Shown here piece after piece: positions 12,608 to 24,130 of a stretch of DNA of 64,000 bases. The first letter of the stretch is position 1. Each line of letters begins with the position of its first letter. Position numbers and translations under genes: made by a program. The notes under the pieces were generated by a model. That model was not told the origin of the DNA. It was given only the letters and a program-made list of their open reading frames with translations, and searched no databases. The stretch lies in NCBI GenBank assembly GCA_028751875.1, contig CM054157.1, forward strand, positions 50,771,592-50,835,591, given 5' to 3'. The stretch comes from Rapana venosa. Its lineage: Eukaryota; Mollusca; Gastropoda; Neogastropoda; Muricidae.

Positions 12608-13106
12608 TTCTTTTATTTTGAGGATAATGGAATAAGCACTCTTGTGCTTTTTTACGTGTTAATGAGCTTTTGCAAATTTTGTCAACTGTTCCCACAGCGA
12701 GCAAATCCAACACCACTCAGTCAAGAGTGCTGAATTTAGCGCACCCCTTCCATTTACCTAGTCCAAGTGTGGTCAGTTCCTGCTGTAATTAGCACCAGCT
12801 GGGCTAGGATGGGATGGGATGGACAGCAGCTGAGAGTGGGGGAAACTGACAGCTGTGTTCCCACCAGCACAAAATGGCCTACTCTTCGAAAAGCCGAAAC
12901 GGTTTTTAACATGGGTACAAGATGTTCTGCGTGCATTCGCACACAGGGTCTCGGTTTATAGTCTCATCGGAAGGACTTTTGGGGAGGGTAGTGGACTCAG
13001 CATTGATGTTAACTCCAGAGGGAAAAAAATCCTTTTGAACGAGATTCGAACCCGGGTCAGTACATGACGAGCGTATCGCTCTGACCAGCAGGCTATCCCG
13101 TCCCCT
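12608..13106 (-). mobile_element. SINE family A, full-length copy interrupted by about 160 bp
   Basis: The tail block (12612-12695) and the body plus tRNA head (12856-13106, with GATTCGAACCCGGGTC) are split by unrelated sequence. The 9-mer TGTTCCCAC occurs at both breakpoints (12687-12695 and 12856-12864). Confidence 0.7.
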
Positions 13107-13429
13107 CATACACCATGACCACCGCGCCACAACAGATCTCCCCTAGTGAGCCGTCGCCCCGGCAGACGTATTAGCGGCGCCAGCTTACCTTTCCCTGTTT
13201 GAAGTGGCAGGCAGGCAGGCAGGCCCTCACCAAGACAGTCCCGCAGCCCTGGCACCCCTTCATTATTTCCTGTGATTGGCTGAGGGGGGCGGGAAGTGCA
13301 TAAGTGAATTTGCCCGCACGTCATGCACCAGGACCCCACTAACTGGATTGGGGCACCGAGACTACATTTGCCGAAAAATTCATTTTGTCTCCCATACAAC
13401 TGAGGACAAAGAGAGTTGGTTTGGGAAGG

Positions 13430-13481
13430 GGGGGGGGGTGGGAAGAGAGAAGGGAGAGAGAGAGAGAGAGAGGAGAGAGAG

Positions 13482-13513
<32 letters not shown>

Positions 13514-13530
13514 AAGGGGGGGTGAGAGGA
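13430..13530. repeat. (GA)n tract
   Basis: GAGAGAGAGAGA units with GGA variants follow a G run. Confidence 0.9.
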
Positions 13531-13973
13531 GACAGGCGGAAAGACCAGGAGGGGAAGGGTTGCCAGGAGGAGACAGGGTTAAGGAGTCCCAGCCACTTCA
13601 AGATGCTTTTCCAATTTTTTTTCCTCACACAAACGCAGCTTCCCTTCTCCGGTTTTCCAAAATCAACTTTAATCTCCCTCCTGGCCCATAAATGTCTGAG
13701 TGTCTTTTAAGGCGTGGACTTCACTCCTAAAAAAAATGGTACCACGGGGAGGTGAGGGGGGGAGTATGAGGGGTGTGGGGGAGTGGGAAGGGAAGCTGGG
13801 GCGGAGGGGGGGGGGGGGGGATGTCTTGATATGATGTTATTCAGAACATGCTGTGCATGTTGGCTAATGGAAGCGAGTTGTCTTTTTTACTGTGGAAATA
13901 CTGACACTATTATCCCGAGGTCGCCTGTCTTCCACTCCCCTACTTTTCCACTACCAATATTTAATACACAACA

Positions 13974-14010
<37 letters not shown>

Positions 14011-14989
14011 ATCTAATAATCGTCTAATAACACTTTAAGTGAACTACGTAAAAATTGAAGACCACACACACACACACACACACCGAGCAAAATAAGCCAT
14101 CATCTTTCTTACATTTCCCCTAAAAAAATCCCTCACTCCATCCCTTTACTATCTAAATTCATAGTACTTTATTCTTGAGACCCAAAGCCCTATAATTATT
14201 GTTTACAATAACAGAAGGGCTTAACTCTCTTGTCACTGTGGAACACTAAGTAGCTCTCCATTCTATATCACACATACAGACAATGGAACAGTTATCACTA
14301 ATGTGTTTCTGGTATTCAAAAGTTAAGTCACAGGCCACATCACTTTACTATAACTGTGGTCTAAGCATAGCCCGTGAAACCTGTCCTTAAATGCAATGGA
14401 AGGAGGGTTCAGTCAGGTATCTATAGATCTGTGGGTTGGCCATTCCTGGTCAGCCACTGAATATTGCATTCTTCATAACCCAGCTTATCTGTATACACAC
14501 TAACTGCAAAATTGTATTCTTGTTTTTACATGGCAGATATAGCTAAAGTATCAAAGTAAGAACTTCAACTTTTTAATATGAACTATTCCAGCATGTCTAC
14601 AGTACAATAATCAAGCCTTTTTTTTTTTTACTTCGTATAAAAATATATTTTTTGTTTGTTGTTGTTTTTTCAATGTCACTTTCCCCCCTATCCATTACAT
14701 ACAATTGTGAGAAAACCAAGGGGGAGAAAACTTGCCATTTTTTGTAAGTTAAACAATCTACAAAATTAACATGAAAAAATAAGTAAATATTTATTGTCTC
14801 CGCCACTTTAAGGAATTAAATAAAGTGTGCAATACACAACATATCATGGTTACTTTAAACCAGCTTGGTGACTCAGTGTCAGAAATTTTTCAGCCACTCT
14901 GAGAGAGAAAGTGAACCAAGCATCATTGTGGCTAGTATGTGCCTGAACTTTTTAGCAGCAGCAGCAGCTGCATCAACACTATCAGCGCC

Positions 14990-15512
14990 ACCATCACAAT
15001 TACGCCCCTCACCACCAACCAACAATCTCATCATTACTAGCCACCAACCCTTACCACCATCACCACAATATCATCACCTCCATTACCACCACTCCACCAC
15101 CACAATCATCATCATCACCTACCATTACCATTACCACCGCCACCACAATCATCAGCCCCACCACCACAGTCATCACCATTACCACCCCACCACCACCACA
15201 ATCATCATCACCATTACAACCACCACCTACACCACAATCATCATCACCATTACCACCAACCACCACCACCACTATCATAATCACCATTACCACTAATCGT
15301 CACCATCACACCACAAATCATCACAATCATACCACCACCACCAATACCACCACCATCACCACCACAATCATCATCCTAATACCACATTCACCACCACCAC
15401 CACCACTCACACAATCCATCATTATCACCACCAAGGCAATACCACCACCACATACTCACCACCACCACCACCACCACCACCACCACCACCACCAACACCA
15501 ACAACAACAACA
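14990..15512 (+). repeat. (ACC/ATC)n trinucleotide region, about 520 bp
   Basis: Imperfect CACCACCACAATCATCATCA units end in a pure (CCA)n run at about 15457-15492, 40 bp from the SRRM2 exon donor. Confidence 0.9.
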
Positions 15513-15553
15513 AAACCCAGAATTCTGGGATCAACACGAGAGCAGTTACTCAC

Positions 15554-15664
15554 GCAGGTTGTGGCTGGTTCTCTTTCTCAGCACTGGACTCATTCAGCCC
15601 CTCCTTCACAATCAGCATGTTGCGGAAGATGCCCACATTCTTCTCTATCAGGTCTGCTAGACAC
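15554..15664 (-). CDS. SRRM2: SRRM2/CWC21 homologue, second coding exon (rest of cwf21 domain)
   Basis: This 111-bp exon is flanked by a TTTCAG acceptor (15665-15670) and a GTGAGT donor (15548-15553). Joined in phase to the exon at 36430, it reads G-CLADLIEKNVGIFRNML and then IVKEGLN and a Glu/Gln/Pro-rich end. In vertebrate SRRM2 the same place reads E-E-x-G-Y, a short helix, then V-x-x-F-R-x-M-L-L, so this exon completes the cwf21 domain, which contacts the spliceosome core. It ends two bases into an Ala codon. The next exon, expected to carry a conserved segment around an LRAAFG motif, was not found below 15.5 kb. The acceptor and the first 24 exon bases are duplicated directly upstream (see the 125-bp repeat). 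The exon is too short to appear as a long open frame and was recognised by homology and splice phase. Confidence 0.88.
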
Positions 15665-15890
15665 CTGAAACAACGCGACACAAACCACCACCCTCAGTGA
15701 CACTACTGCAAGATTCTAAACATGACTATAAAATCAGGCAGTCATTCATTCATTCTTTAAAACTGTTCTCTATCAGGTCTGCTAGACACCTGAAACAACG
15801 CGACACAAACCACCACCCTCAGTGACACTACTGCAAGATTCTAAACATGACTATAAAATCAGGCAGTCATTCATTCATTCTTTAAAACTG
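15641..15890. repeat. exact 125-bp tandem duplication across the SRRM2 exon/intron junction
   Basis: Positions 15641-15765 and 15766-15890 appear identical. The unit holds the first 24 bases of the SRRM2 exon, its 3' splice site and about 100 bp of upstream intron. The second, upstream copy therefore carries a spare acceptor and a fragment of exon. Confidence 0.9.
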
Positions 15891-16274
15891 TTTTCAGCCA
15901 AGATCTGAAAACACATCAAGGAGTACTGATTCTGCAATCCAACCCTATTGTTTAGAGCCCTGCTGACCCCCGCTCAGCCAAATCAGGCCTTCGCATCAGA
16001 TTAAAACTTGCAAATACCTACAGATTAAAATCAACTCTTCTGTTGTTCTACATATCATTGCCCCAGCCAACCATAAGAATCAATCTAAGACAATCACCAC
16101 AATGATGACAATTACAATAACAAATGTCAGAACAAAAATATCAGGATTTTCACATAAAAAGGCTAATCACTTACAAGGTTCTTTAGATTAACACAGTAGA
16201 AAGAAGTATCGGATGAAAAACATATGTGTTTTCTATTTCTACAAAAATATAAAAAGCAAGCCTCAGCTGGAACA

Positions 16275-18350
16275 TATTCTTCTTCTTCTTCAAGTGTCCG
16301 GTCTGGTCCTGCAGACATCGACGATCATGGCTCTCCATTCTTCCCTGTTCTCGGTCCCTCTCATGAGCTCATTGTTGGTGCCCTCTTTATTCGTTGCGAA
16401 TTTGTTTAAGCTGTCTGTGAATTTTGTGCGTTGTCTTCCTCTGCTCTTGTTTCCACAGATTTTGCCACTACCAAAACAGTTTTTCTCTAGTCCACAAGCC
16501 CTGATTTATGGCCGAAAAATCGAGCTATCTTTCTCTGATTTGTTGAAAAAGGATCTCTTGTACCCAGCCATTTCCCATTACTTCTGCATTAGTTTTTTTT
16601 CTTTTTGTCCATGCGATTTTCATGATTCTCCCGATGAACCACATTTCCACTGCTTTCTAGTCGCTGTTCTGTGTCCTTTGGCTAGGGTCCAGCACTGACA
16701 CATCCGTACAGAAGAAAGGACATTACGTAGGCTCTCAAAACATGGATCTTTGGTCCTTTGAGGCTTATCTTACTGTTGGTAAAAAATGCATTTCTGTTGT
16801 AAAAGTTGCCTTAGATTGACTGATTCTCTTCTGATTTCGGTGTCACATTTGCCATCCGGGGTGACAGTACAACCTAGGTATTATTAAAAGGTGTTTACCT
16901 TGTCTGATAATTCTCTCTCCTTTATCAGGCTATATGCATTGTGGTATAACACTTTTTCCGAGATCACCATGCGTTCTGTCTACTTTGCATTGAGCTGTAA
17001 TCCCTTCTTTTCGCTTCTTCGTCTGTTACTGTTTGTTAAAATCTTTTCAGTTTTTTCTTCAAGTCGGCGATAAGGACTGTGTCATCTGCACTATCTCAGG
17101 TTGTTGATGTTAGTGGTCACCTACACCCTAATTCCCTCATGATTCTCAATATTTCGTAGAATTATTTTCACTATATACATTAAATCAATCAAGCGGAACA
17201 CACAGCCCCTGCCATCACAACCCTGCAGATTGGTCTTTATAGGACTGATGTACCAGATGTCCGACTCTAATGGCTGCCTCCAGTTCCCAATTATATGTTT
17301 TCTGAGGACTCGAAATCCTTTCCCGTCGATGTATAGCCCTTCCAGAATATCAAACAAGTCGGAGAGTCGTACTTTGTCGTACTCTTTTGAGTAGTCAATG
17401 AACGGCAGAGGTACAGGTCCATCCTGGACCTCGATGGATCTTTCCATTGAGAGTTTTCAATGCGAAGATTGCATTTCTGGTGACATTGTCTGCCCTGGAA
17501 TCCAAATTGCGTTTCTGATATTTCTGGGAGTATTTATTTCTCATTCTCTTCATGAGTATTTGTCAAAGAACTTTTGGTGAGGTGACTCATCAGGCCTGAT
17601 TGTACGATGTTGGTCACATTCAGCTGTACCCAGATTCTTATGGATCGCAATGTAAGATGGACTTCTTCCATATCTGTCATAAATCTCTCCTGTGTCATAT
17701 ATATTGTTTAGAGTTATTTGTGACTGCCTTAATTCCCACTTCATCCAGGGCTGTTATCATTCATAATGGATATCAACAGGTCCTGGCGACCTTACCAACT
17801 TTTCATCTTGCTGTCATGTCTCACTTCATCTTCCATGATTATGTGGCCATCTCGTGCCTAATAATGAGGAGAGTGGACCTCTGTCGTCGTGGTATAGTCT
17901 CATCGAGTAGTCTGACACCTGAGGAATTTAGATACTTTTTCCATGAGTAATACTCCATCTCTCACTCGAACTTATACAACCTGTTTTTGCAAGATGATTT
18001 CTTCCCTGCACATCTTTTATTTTTTCATGCATAAGTTTGCTATCAAAATTTGCATTCATTTTCAATTTCCTTTGCCACTGGCATATTCTGATACCATTCT
18101 TCCTTGTGGCTTCATTACACTTTTTCTTAACCAGTTTGTCGAGTTCTCTTTATACTTCTTTCATCTACTTTTGCTTTCTCCTGGTTTTCCATTAGTTTTA
18201 AATCTCGGAGCTCATCCCACTTCTTATGTTTCCGTTTCTACTAATGGACGGTATATATTCTTTTGCTGCCTCGCTGATGCCATCTTTCATCATCTGCCAT
18301 TTTTCCTCTGTAGTGGTGAGTTGATCTAGGCCATCGAATTTGTTTCCAAC
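16275..18350 (-). pseudogene. RTE-type LINE, decayed, from the endonuclease/RT linker to the 3' (GAA)n tail
   Basis: The minus strand near 17440-17340 reads FIDYSKEYDKVRLSDLFDIL, the first catalytic block of the reverse transcriptase, followed by a degraded GCVFRL...ILRNIENHEGIRV region. Near 18330-18250 it reads NKFDGLDQLTTTEEKWQMM and DGISEAAKEYIPS, typical of the segment between endonuclease and RT. The 3' end matches the copy at 52.6 kb base for base in parts (for example around 16290-16360) and ends in (GAA)n. Many stops and frameshifts are present. It lies within the downstream intron of SRRM2 and is not functional. Confidence 0.75.
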
Positions 18351-18354
18351 TTTG

Positions 18355-18440
18355 AAGAGAGCGGCTCACGGAATGGTGCAAGGAACAAAAGCTGGCTGTC
18401 ATGAACACATGGTTTGAAAACCATCCAAGAAGATGCTGGA
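18355..18440 (+). pseudogene. inverted RTE endonuclease fragment at the 5' end of the LINE at 16.3 kb
   Basis: The plus strand reads ERLTEWCKEQKLAVMNTWFE followed by NHPRR and then degrades. This is the RTE endonuclease block before the (Y/W)TWTSPDG motif. It lies in opposite orientation to the adjoining RT part, as expected for a 5' inversion during LINE insertion. Confidence 0.6.
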
Positions 18441-18904
18441 ACATATATTGACCAAAAAACTACTGAAAAATAGGCTCTTCAACCTACTATGAAATGTAAT
18501 AATCATCAAGACCCAGTACAAGCATACTATCCAGAAGTAATAAACCTCTCACAAACTGCACGCAGGACTCCTTCATATCAGCAGAAAAATGTGGGTAAAG
18601 ATAGGAATGCCCTGTGTATAACCTAGACAGGACAGTTTCCACTTCCACATTACCCACACAAGCTGGAAGAAATGCTTTCACTTTTCAGAAATGAAATATA
18701 ATGCAGATCCCAATGACTACAGTCAGTATGAATCTTCCATAGATCTCTGTTTTCTGTTGCCGTCAGATTCCACACAGAACTAGTTTCCAAAGGCAGTACT
18801 TAACAAAACATCTGCTGCTTGTTCTCCTGGCTGATACAGTGATAGTCAGGCCCAGACTTTTCCCATTCTCATTTACATCACCCCACCCCACCCCTCCTCT
18901 CACC

Positions 18905-19300
18905 TCTACCTGCATCAGTGGTCTAGGGGTGATGCACCTGCCTAGAAAGTGAAAAGTCTAGGTTTGATCCCTGTTAATGTGTTTATGATCAAAATCCCCC
19001 ATCCACTAGACCATGAGTGGTCGTCTGGGTGCTAGTCTTCATATGACATGATAAAGCAAGGTCCCGTGTGCAACATGTGCTTAGCGCATGTAACAGAACC
19101 AACAGCAACAAGAGTCATTCCTGGCAAAATTCTGCAGAAAAAAAGCCACTCTGATACTGTGATAGGAATACATACACACAGGAAAATTTAAAAAATAAAG
19201 GGTGGCTCTGCTCTTGAAGCAACACGCTCTCCCCGGGGAGAGCAGCCTGAATTTCATGCAGAGAAATCTGCCGTGACTTCAAGTGATATACACATCAAGT
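18905..19300 (+). mobile_element. tRNA-derived SINE, family B, best copy
   Basis: The head GTGGTCTAGGGGTGATGCAC (A box) and CTAGGTTTGATCCC (B box) are followed by ATAAAGCAAGGTCCCGTGTG, CTGGCAAAATTCTGCAG and the end GAAATCTGCCGTGACTTC. The head differs from family A, but a central block is shared. Confidence 0.75.
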
Positions 19301-20152
19301 CTGAAAGAACAATACCACATGTCAAATACTAATCATGTTGAAATGAAAAGAAACAAACAAAACTGTGATCAAAAGAAGGGGGGGAGGGGGGAATTTAAGC
19401 ATACAACGAACATTCTAGGAAAAGGAAAAGTAATATCCCTGGCTTGGGTTTACTTGCAAAGTTAGTGTGTTCTCGATCAGGTTAAAACAAAAGCAACACA
19501 ACATACACAATACATACACACACACACACAATACCCACACACAATGAAGAAAAATACCACACAAAACACACGAAAAAACCTTGGGGGAAGGAACGGTGTT
19601 GTGCGACCTAGACAAAATACAGATAAATGAGTCTGCAAGACACAAAAAATTTATTTATAAAAAAAACCACCAAAGTAAAAAAATTATATAATAAAATAAA
19701 CCTGCAAAATACAGATAAATAGATCTGCAAGAAAAAAACACACCCACACACACAAAACCATTCTTGTTTGGGGGGTGGGGGGAAGGGTGTTGTAAAAGAA
19801 AAAAACCCATAAGATTCTGAAACAAAATACAGGTAAATGAATCAGCAAAGAAGGCAAAAAGCAAAAAGCAGATTTCAGAAATAGATGGAGGAAAAACTAA
19901 GAAATAAAAGTGACATGTATGAACAAATTTCTCGCGCAGAATTTCAAGAAGATGGTGAACATTATACTTCACAAAGAAAGAGGTCCTGGCACCCCATGTT
20001 ATTTGCCTAAGCACTACCATCCAAACTTTTCGTTTTATTTGGAAGCACAGAAAACTGTTCGTATGTAATAAATCTTTTCGGCCATTATTCCTCCCTCCAA
20101 TCCCCACTTTTGATTTCTTTTTAATATGTTACCAGAATTTGCCATATTTAAC

Positions 20153-20169
20153 TCTGTGTGTGTGTGTGT

Positions 20170-20200
<31 letters not shown>

Positions 20201-20343
20201 TGTGTGTGTGTGTGTGGGTGTTGTGTGTGTGTGTATGTGTGTGTGTGAGAGAGAAGAGAGTGTGTGTGTGTGTTGTGTGTTTGAGGAGTAAGTGAGGAGT
20301 GAGTGAGTGATAGTGAGTGATTTGAGTGATTGAGTGAGTGAGT

Positions 20344-20377
<34 letters not shown>

Positions 20378-20409
20378 GTGTGTGTGTGTGTGTGTGGGGT
20401 GTGTGTGTG

Positions 20410-20476
<67 letters not shown>

Positions 20477-20489
20477 TTGTGTGTGGTGT

Positions 20490-20520
<31 letters not shown>

Positions 20521-20523
20521 TGT

Positions 20524-20582
<59 letters not shown>

Positions 20583-20650
20583 GTGAGTGGTTTGTGTGTG
20601 TGTGTGTTGTGTGTACATTGTGAGTTGTGTGCACATGCACACACATGCAC
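20153..20650. repeat. (TG)n/(GA)n array, about 500 bp
   Basis: The same mix of TG, TGAG and GAGA units as at 9.3 kb is seen, with two pure (GA)n blocks at 20429-20472 and 20561-20582. Confidence 0.93.
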
Positions 20651-21164
20651 CTATGTGTATGATTTTAAGCATGCATTCAAGTGTATGCACCCCAGGCTTA
20701 TAAGTTATATACAATCTCAAATTCAAGAATGCAACAATATACTAGTAATCAACAAAGAAATGAACAGAGATAGTACACATAAAACCTTTTTAAAAAAAAA
20801 ACATTAACAGCTGCCATAGATAGTATCAATTGCTTTCACCTACACTAATTTCCTTCTACAACACAAAACAACAACAATTTCATTTTAGATTATCAAAACA
20901 ATTCATGCAGACAGGTCTCTATCATGAGAAAATTGGCTCCTAAAGAGCTCACCATGACACACAAACAGAAACATTGTCCCTAGGCAACAAAAAGTTGCTG
21001 CCAGCGTCATGTTTCATTATGGCACAAAACAATTAACTACAGGCCTTGCCCCGTTTTTCACTGCCATTCTCAATTATATCAGTGGCACCTCATTTGGCAT
21101 GTGTGGCAAGTTATCCTCATTTACCACCCCCCACCCTCCTGTGGGGATGCTGGGGGGCCTGTCA

Positions 21165-21458
21165 GTATAAATAGCATCCCCACCTTCTGGAAAGTCTGTG
21201 CTAGAAATATCCTCTTGTCTATCACTCTTTCTGCCTTGTTCCTTTTCTTCCTGTCACCTCTTTCTTGTCTATTTTCTGCCTTCTTGGTCCATTCTCCTGC
21301 CTTTTTCCCCCAGAAAGGCTTAAAAGATAAAAATTCTCTCTTAAATGTTGAAGTCGGATGTGCTGGGCCTGACTTGTCAGGCGCTTAACGGCAGCATGAC
21401 ACATTTTCGCTCATATAACAGACACTAGTTGCCGTCTGAGCGTTCAACGAAGAAGAAA
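21165..21458 (+). mobile_element. (GAA)-tailed retroposon, full copy
   Basis: It aligns over about 290 bp with 27940-28270 (TTCTGGAAAGTCTGTGCTAG, GGCCTGACTTGTCAGGCGC) and ends GAGCGTTCAACGAAGAAGAA. No tRNA promoter was recognised. Confidence 0.65.
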
Positions 21459-21633
21459 TCCTCTTTTACCCATTCTGTCACACAGAGAACACTGAAATCA
21501 TACTGAACAAAGGATTTAGGTTTCTTTCAAAGGCCCCTGATGATGGACGAGGTCAGTTGGGCAACATGCATTCTTGGTAACTGCCTACCTCCTTTGATCC
21601 CACCCCCACCCTCCTTCACTGATTTCTTGTTTA

Positions 21634-21716
21634 TTGTATACTGTTGTTACAAATGTATTATATATATACAAATTTTATATAATTTTATATATATAATACA
21701 TTTGTAACAACATTAT

Positions 21717-21720
<4 letters not shown>
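21634..21720. repeat. 87-bp palindrome: 35-bp arms, 17-bp loop
   Basis: Arms at 21634-21668 and 21686-21720 (GTTGTTACAAATGTATTATA and its complement) pair with one mismatch. It is followed directly by (AT)n at 21719-21758. Confidence 0.88.
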
Positions 21721-21760
<40 letters not shown>

Positions 21761-21764
21761 ATTT

Positions 21765-22060
21765 CCAGTCACAGCAGATTTCTCTGCATGAAATTTCAGG
21801 CTCCAGTTTCCCTAGCAAGAGCAACTCCACCCTTAATTCTTTCCTGTCTGCGTACATGTGACGTGTATTAAATTCCCTATGGTAGTGGCTTTTTCCTACA
21901 GAATTTCCTAAAGGGCAACTCTCTTGTTGCCATGGGCTTTTCCACATGCTATGCTATGATGTACACATGACTTTGTCTTCTTGTCTCATTTGAAAGACTA
22001 GCACCCAGACCACACAGTGTATGGGGGGGAAACGTTTGGGACGATTTAGTGAGAACGATC
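21765..22060 (-). mobile_element. SINE family B, partial
   Basis: Plus-strand CACAGCAGATTTCTCTGCAT and TACAGAATTTCCTAAAGGGC match the reverse of the family B end and its CTGGCAAAATTCTG block. The tRNA head is not clear. Confidence 0.6.
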
Positions 22061-22234
22061 CTACAGCTGACCCAATCAAATGACAACACATGACCAGGCA
22101 TTCTTGCCTCACAGGTCACGGTTCTGAACAAGTAGTTTATCAATATCAAGCTGTTAATTCTGCCAGGAACAATCTACTGGTGGTCTGGAGGTAATGCAAC
22201 CATCCAGAAAGCAAGAAATGCGAGATGGAACCTG

Positions 22235-22460
22235 TTTCAGCCTGAAATTTTCCCCCATCCGCTTGATCCTGAGAGATAGTCTGGGTGTTAGTCTTTCTAA
22301 TGATGATAAACCAAGGTCACACATGCAACACACATTCAGCACACATAAAAGAACCCATCGCAGCAAGACAGTTGTCCCTTGTTTTAAAAAATAATGTAGA
22401 AAAAAGCAAATCTCATTTAAAAAAAATTAAAAGGTGGCCCTGCTCTTATGGTGACATAGA
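22235..22460 (+). mobile_element. SINE family B, partial
   Basis: It has GTCTGGGTGTTAGTCTTTC, GATGATAAACCAAGGTCAC, ACATAAAAGAACCCATCGC and AAGGTGGCCCTGCTCTTATG in family order. Confidence 0.65.
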
Positions 22461-22589
22461 CTACAGTATAATATAAAAATCTCAACTTTGCTTGTTGTCA
22501 CTACACTAACATTGTCTTCACAAGCATCCCTCTATTTCTACCTCCCCTCACCCCTGCCTTACTGCATGTATTTTTAAATATTTTTTAAT

Positions 22590-22936
22590 GTATTTTATTC
22601 TTTTATATCCAGGATAATGGAATAAGCACATATGTGCTTTTTTACATCCAGTCCCCGTGTGTATGCGGTTTTGTAAATTCTGTCATCTGTTCCCATCGGC
22701 ACACAATGGCCTACTCTTACGAAAAGCGGAACAGGATTTAACGTGTGCGCAAGATGTCCTTCGTGTGTTCGCACATGGGGCCTTGGTTTATAGTCTCATC
22801 CGAAGGACTTTGGGGGAAAGGGGAGTCTGCACTGATGTTATTGACTCCAGGGGAAAATATCCCCTTGAACGGGAATTGAACCCGGGTCGTCAGATTGCGA
22901 GCACAATGTTCTAACCACTAGGCTATCCTGTCCACA
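22590..22936 (-). mobile_element. tRNA-derived SINE, family A, best full-length copy
   Basis: Read on the minus strand, the head GATAGCCTAGTGGTTAGAAC (A box) and CCCGGGTTCAATTCCCG (B box) form a tRNA-like promoter. A unique body follows, with blocks ACTATAAACCAAGG and CCGCTTTTCGTAAGAGTAGG, and an A-rich end after GTGCTTATTCCATTATCC. Other copies share these blocks in the same order. Confidence 0.85.
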
Positions 22937-22995
22937 CCCCAATCGCATGAGTGTTTGTGTGTGTGTGCACGCATTCATGCGTGCATGCATGCGTG

Positions 22996-23630
22996 ATTCA
23001 GATTCAGCTTATTTTATTGCCATTTAAGTCAAGTAGACTTATTTGACACAACAACACAAGCAAACATCAGTTATAATCATCTCTTTGGCTCAAAATGATG
23101 TACACTAAAGCATGTTGCATTTTACTTCTCATTTTCTCTTTTCTTAAAACATTCAAACACATATTTGATGATATCTGCTTGATAGATATCAACTGTGATT
23201 ATGTCACTTAATTTATCTATAGAAATTACGTTTTTTGTCTTTGGTTGTAATTTTTAATAACAAATTGTTTCTGAGTTCATCATATGAGATACATTCATTG
23301 AGTAAATGAAATTCATCTTCCATCTTGTTACAATATCTACATTTTCTGTCCTCTCTAGATATATTTTGGTGCCTCCCTTTCTCTATCATTAAATTGTGAC
23401 AGCTTGTGCGAAATTTACGTCTTCTTATGAGTTTTGTTTTCATAGTTTATTAAGTATGGTTCCAGTCTGTATTCTTTGGTAGCAAAATCGTAAAATTGTA
23501 GTTTTGCAAACTCTTTCTTCTGGTAGATCCAAAATGTTTTATACATGTCCTCAAGCTTTCTTTGAACAGCATAACTCAACCGTGCCTGCATGTGTGTGTG
23601 TCGAGAGGTAGCGCTCATTGAAAACACCAT
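22996..23630 (-). pseudogene. LINE C-terminal fragment with CCHC-like motif and TTCTGAATC-type tail
   Basis: The minus strand reads LSYAVQRKLEDMYKTFWIY, then RKFRTSCHNLMIEKGRHQN, CRYCNKMEDEFHLLNEC and ISYDELRNNLLLKITT. A C-x2-C...H...C knuckle before the end is common in LINE ORF2 C-termini. The 3' tail is AATAAAAT followed by CTGAATCTGAATC (on the minus strand). A second copy at 62.3 kb is nearly identical in protein. Confidence 0.7.
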
Positions 23631-23875
23631 CCATCAGCCTTAGTTGCGGGGCTGAAGAGACACAGAGCCTGTGGAAGCAGATTGCGAGACATTAGCCTGG
23701 CAAAGACAGTGACATGTGGCGGACAGCGAGACAAGGCCCTGAGAGCCCATTATGGCCAGGCTTCAGCAGGGCTGGGGGGTACCCAGTAGTCCTGCATTGT
23801 TGTTCCCTATTTAGAGTGATTCATGACTGTATGCTGACATGCATGCATGTATTCCTGCATAGTGGCTTCTAGGTA

Positions 23876-23877
<2 letters not shown>

Positions 23878-23918
<41 letters not shown>

Positions 23919-23940
23919 GTACATGTATGTATGTATGTAA
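23878..23940. repeat. (AT)n and (ATGT)n
   Basis: About 14 AT units are followed by ATGT units. Confidence 0.9.
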
Positions 23941-24004
23941 ATTTGCATACATGTACAGACACAGTGACACAAATCAATAAAGAAACAAATACACTTGCAA
24001 AATA

Positions 24005-24130
24005 AGAGTTATTTTTTAATGGGTGGCACTGTTCTTGTGGCTATGTGCTTTCCCTGGGGACAACACTCAACAGCCTAAATTTTGCAGAGAGAAATCTGCT
24101 GTGACTGAAACTGGATACAACACCATACAA
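24005..24130 (+). mobile_element. SINE family B, 3' end
   Basis: GGGTGGCACTGTTCTTGTGG and GAGAAATCTGCTGTGACTG match the end of the 18.9 kb copy. Confidence 0.6.

Noticed and set aside
13130..13400. candidate SRRM2 downstream exon near a CTTACCTTTCCCTG donor-like site
   Set aside because: The minus-strand translation shows none of the expected SRRM2 residues and no good acceptor at a sensible distance.
20035..20646. 203-residue His/Thr/Ser frame
   Set aside because: It is a translation of (TG)n and (GA)n repeats.
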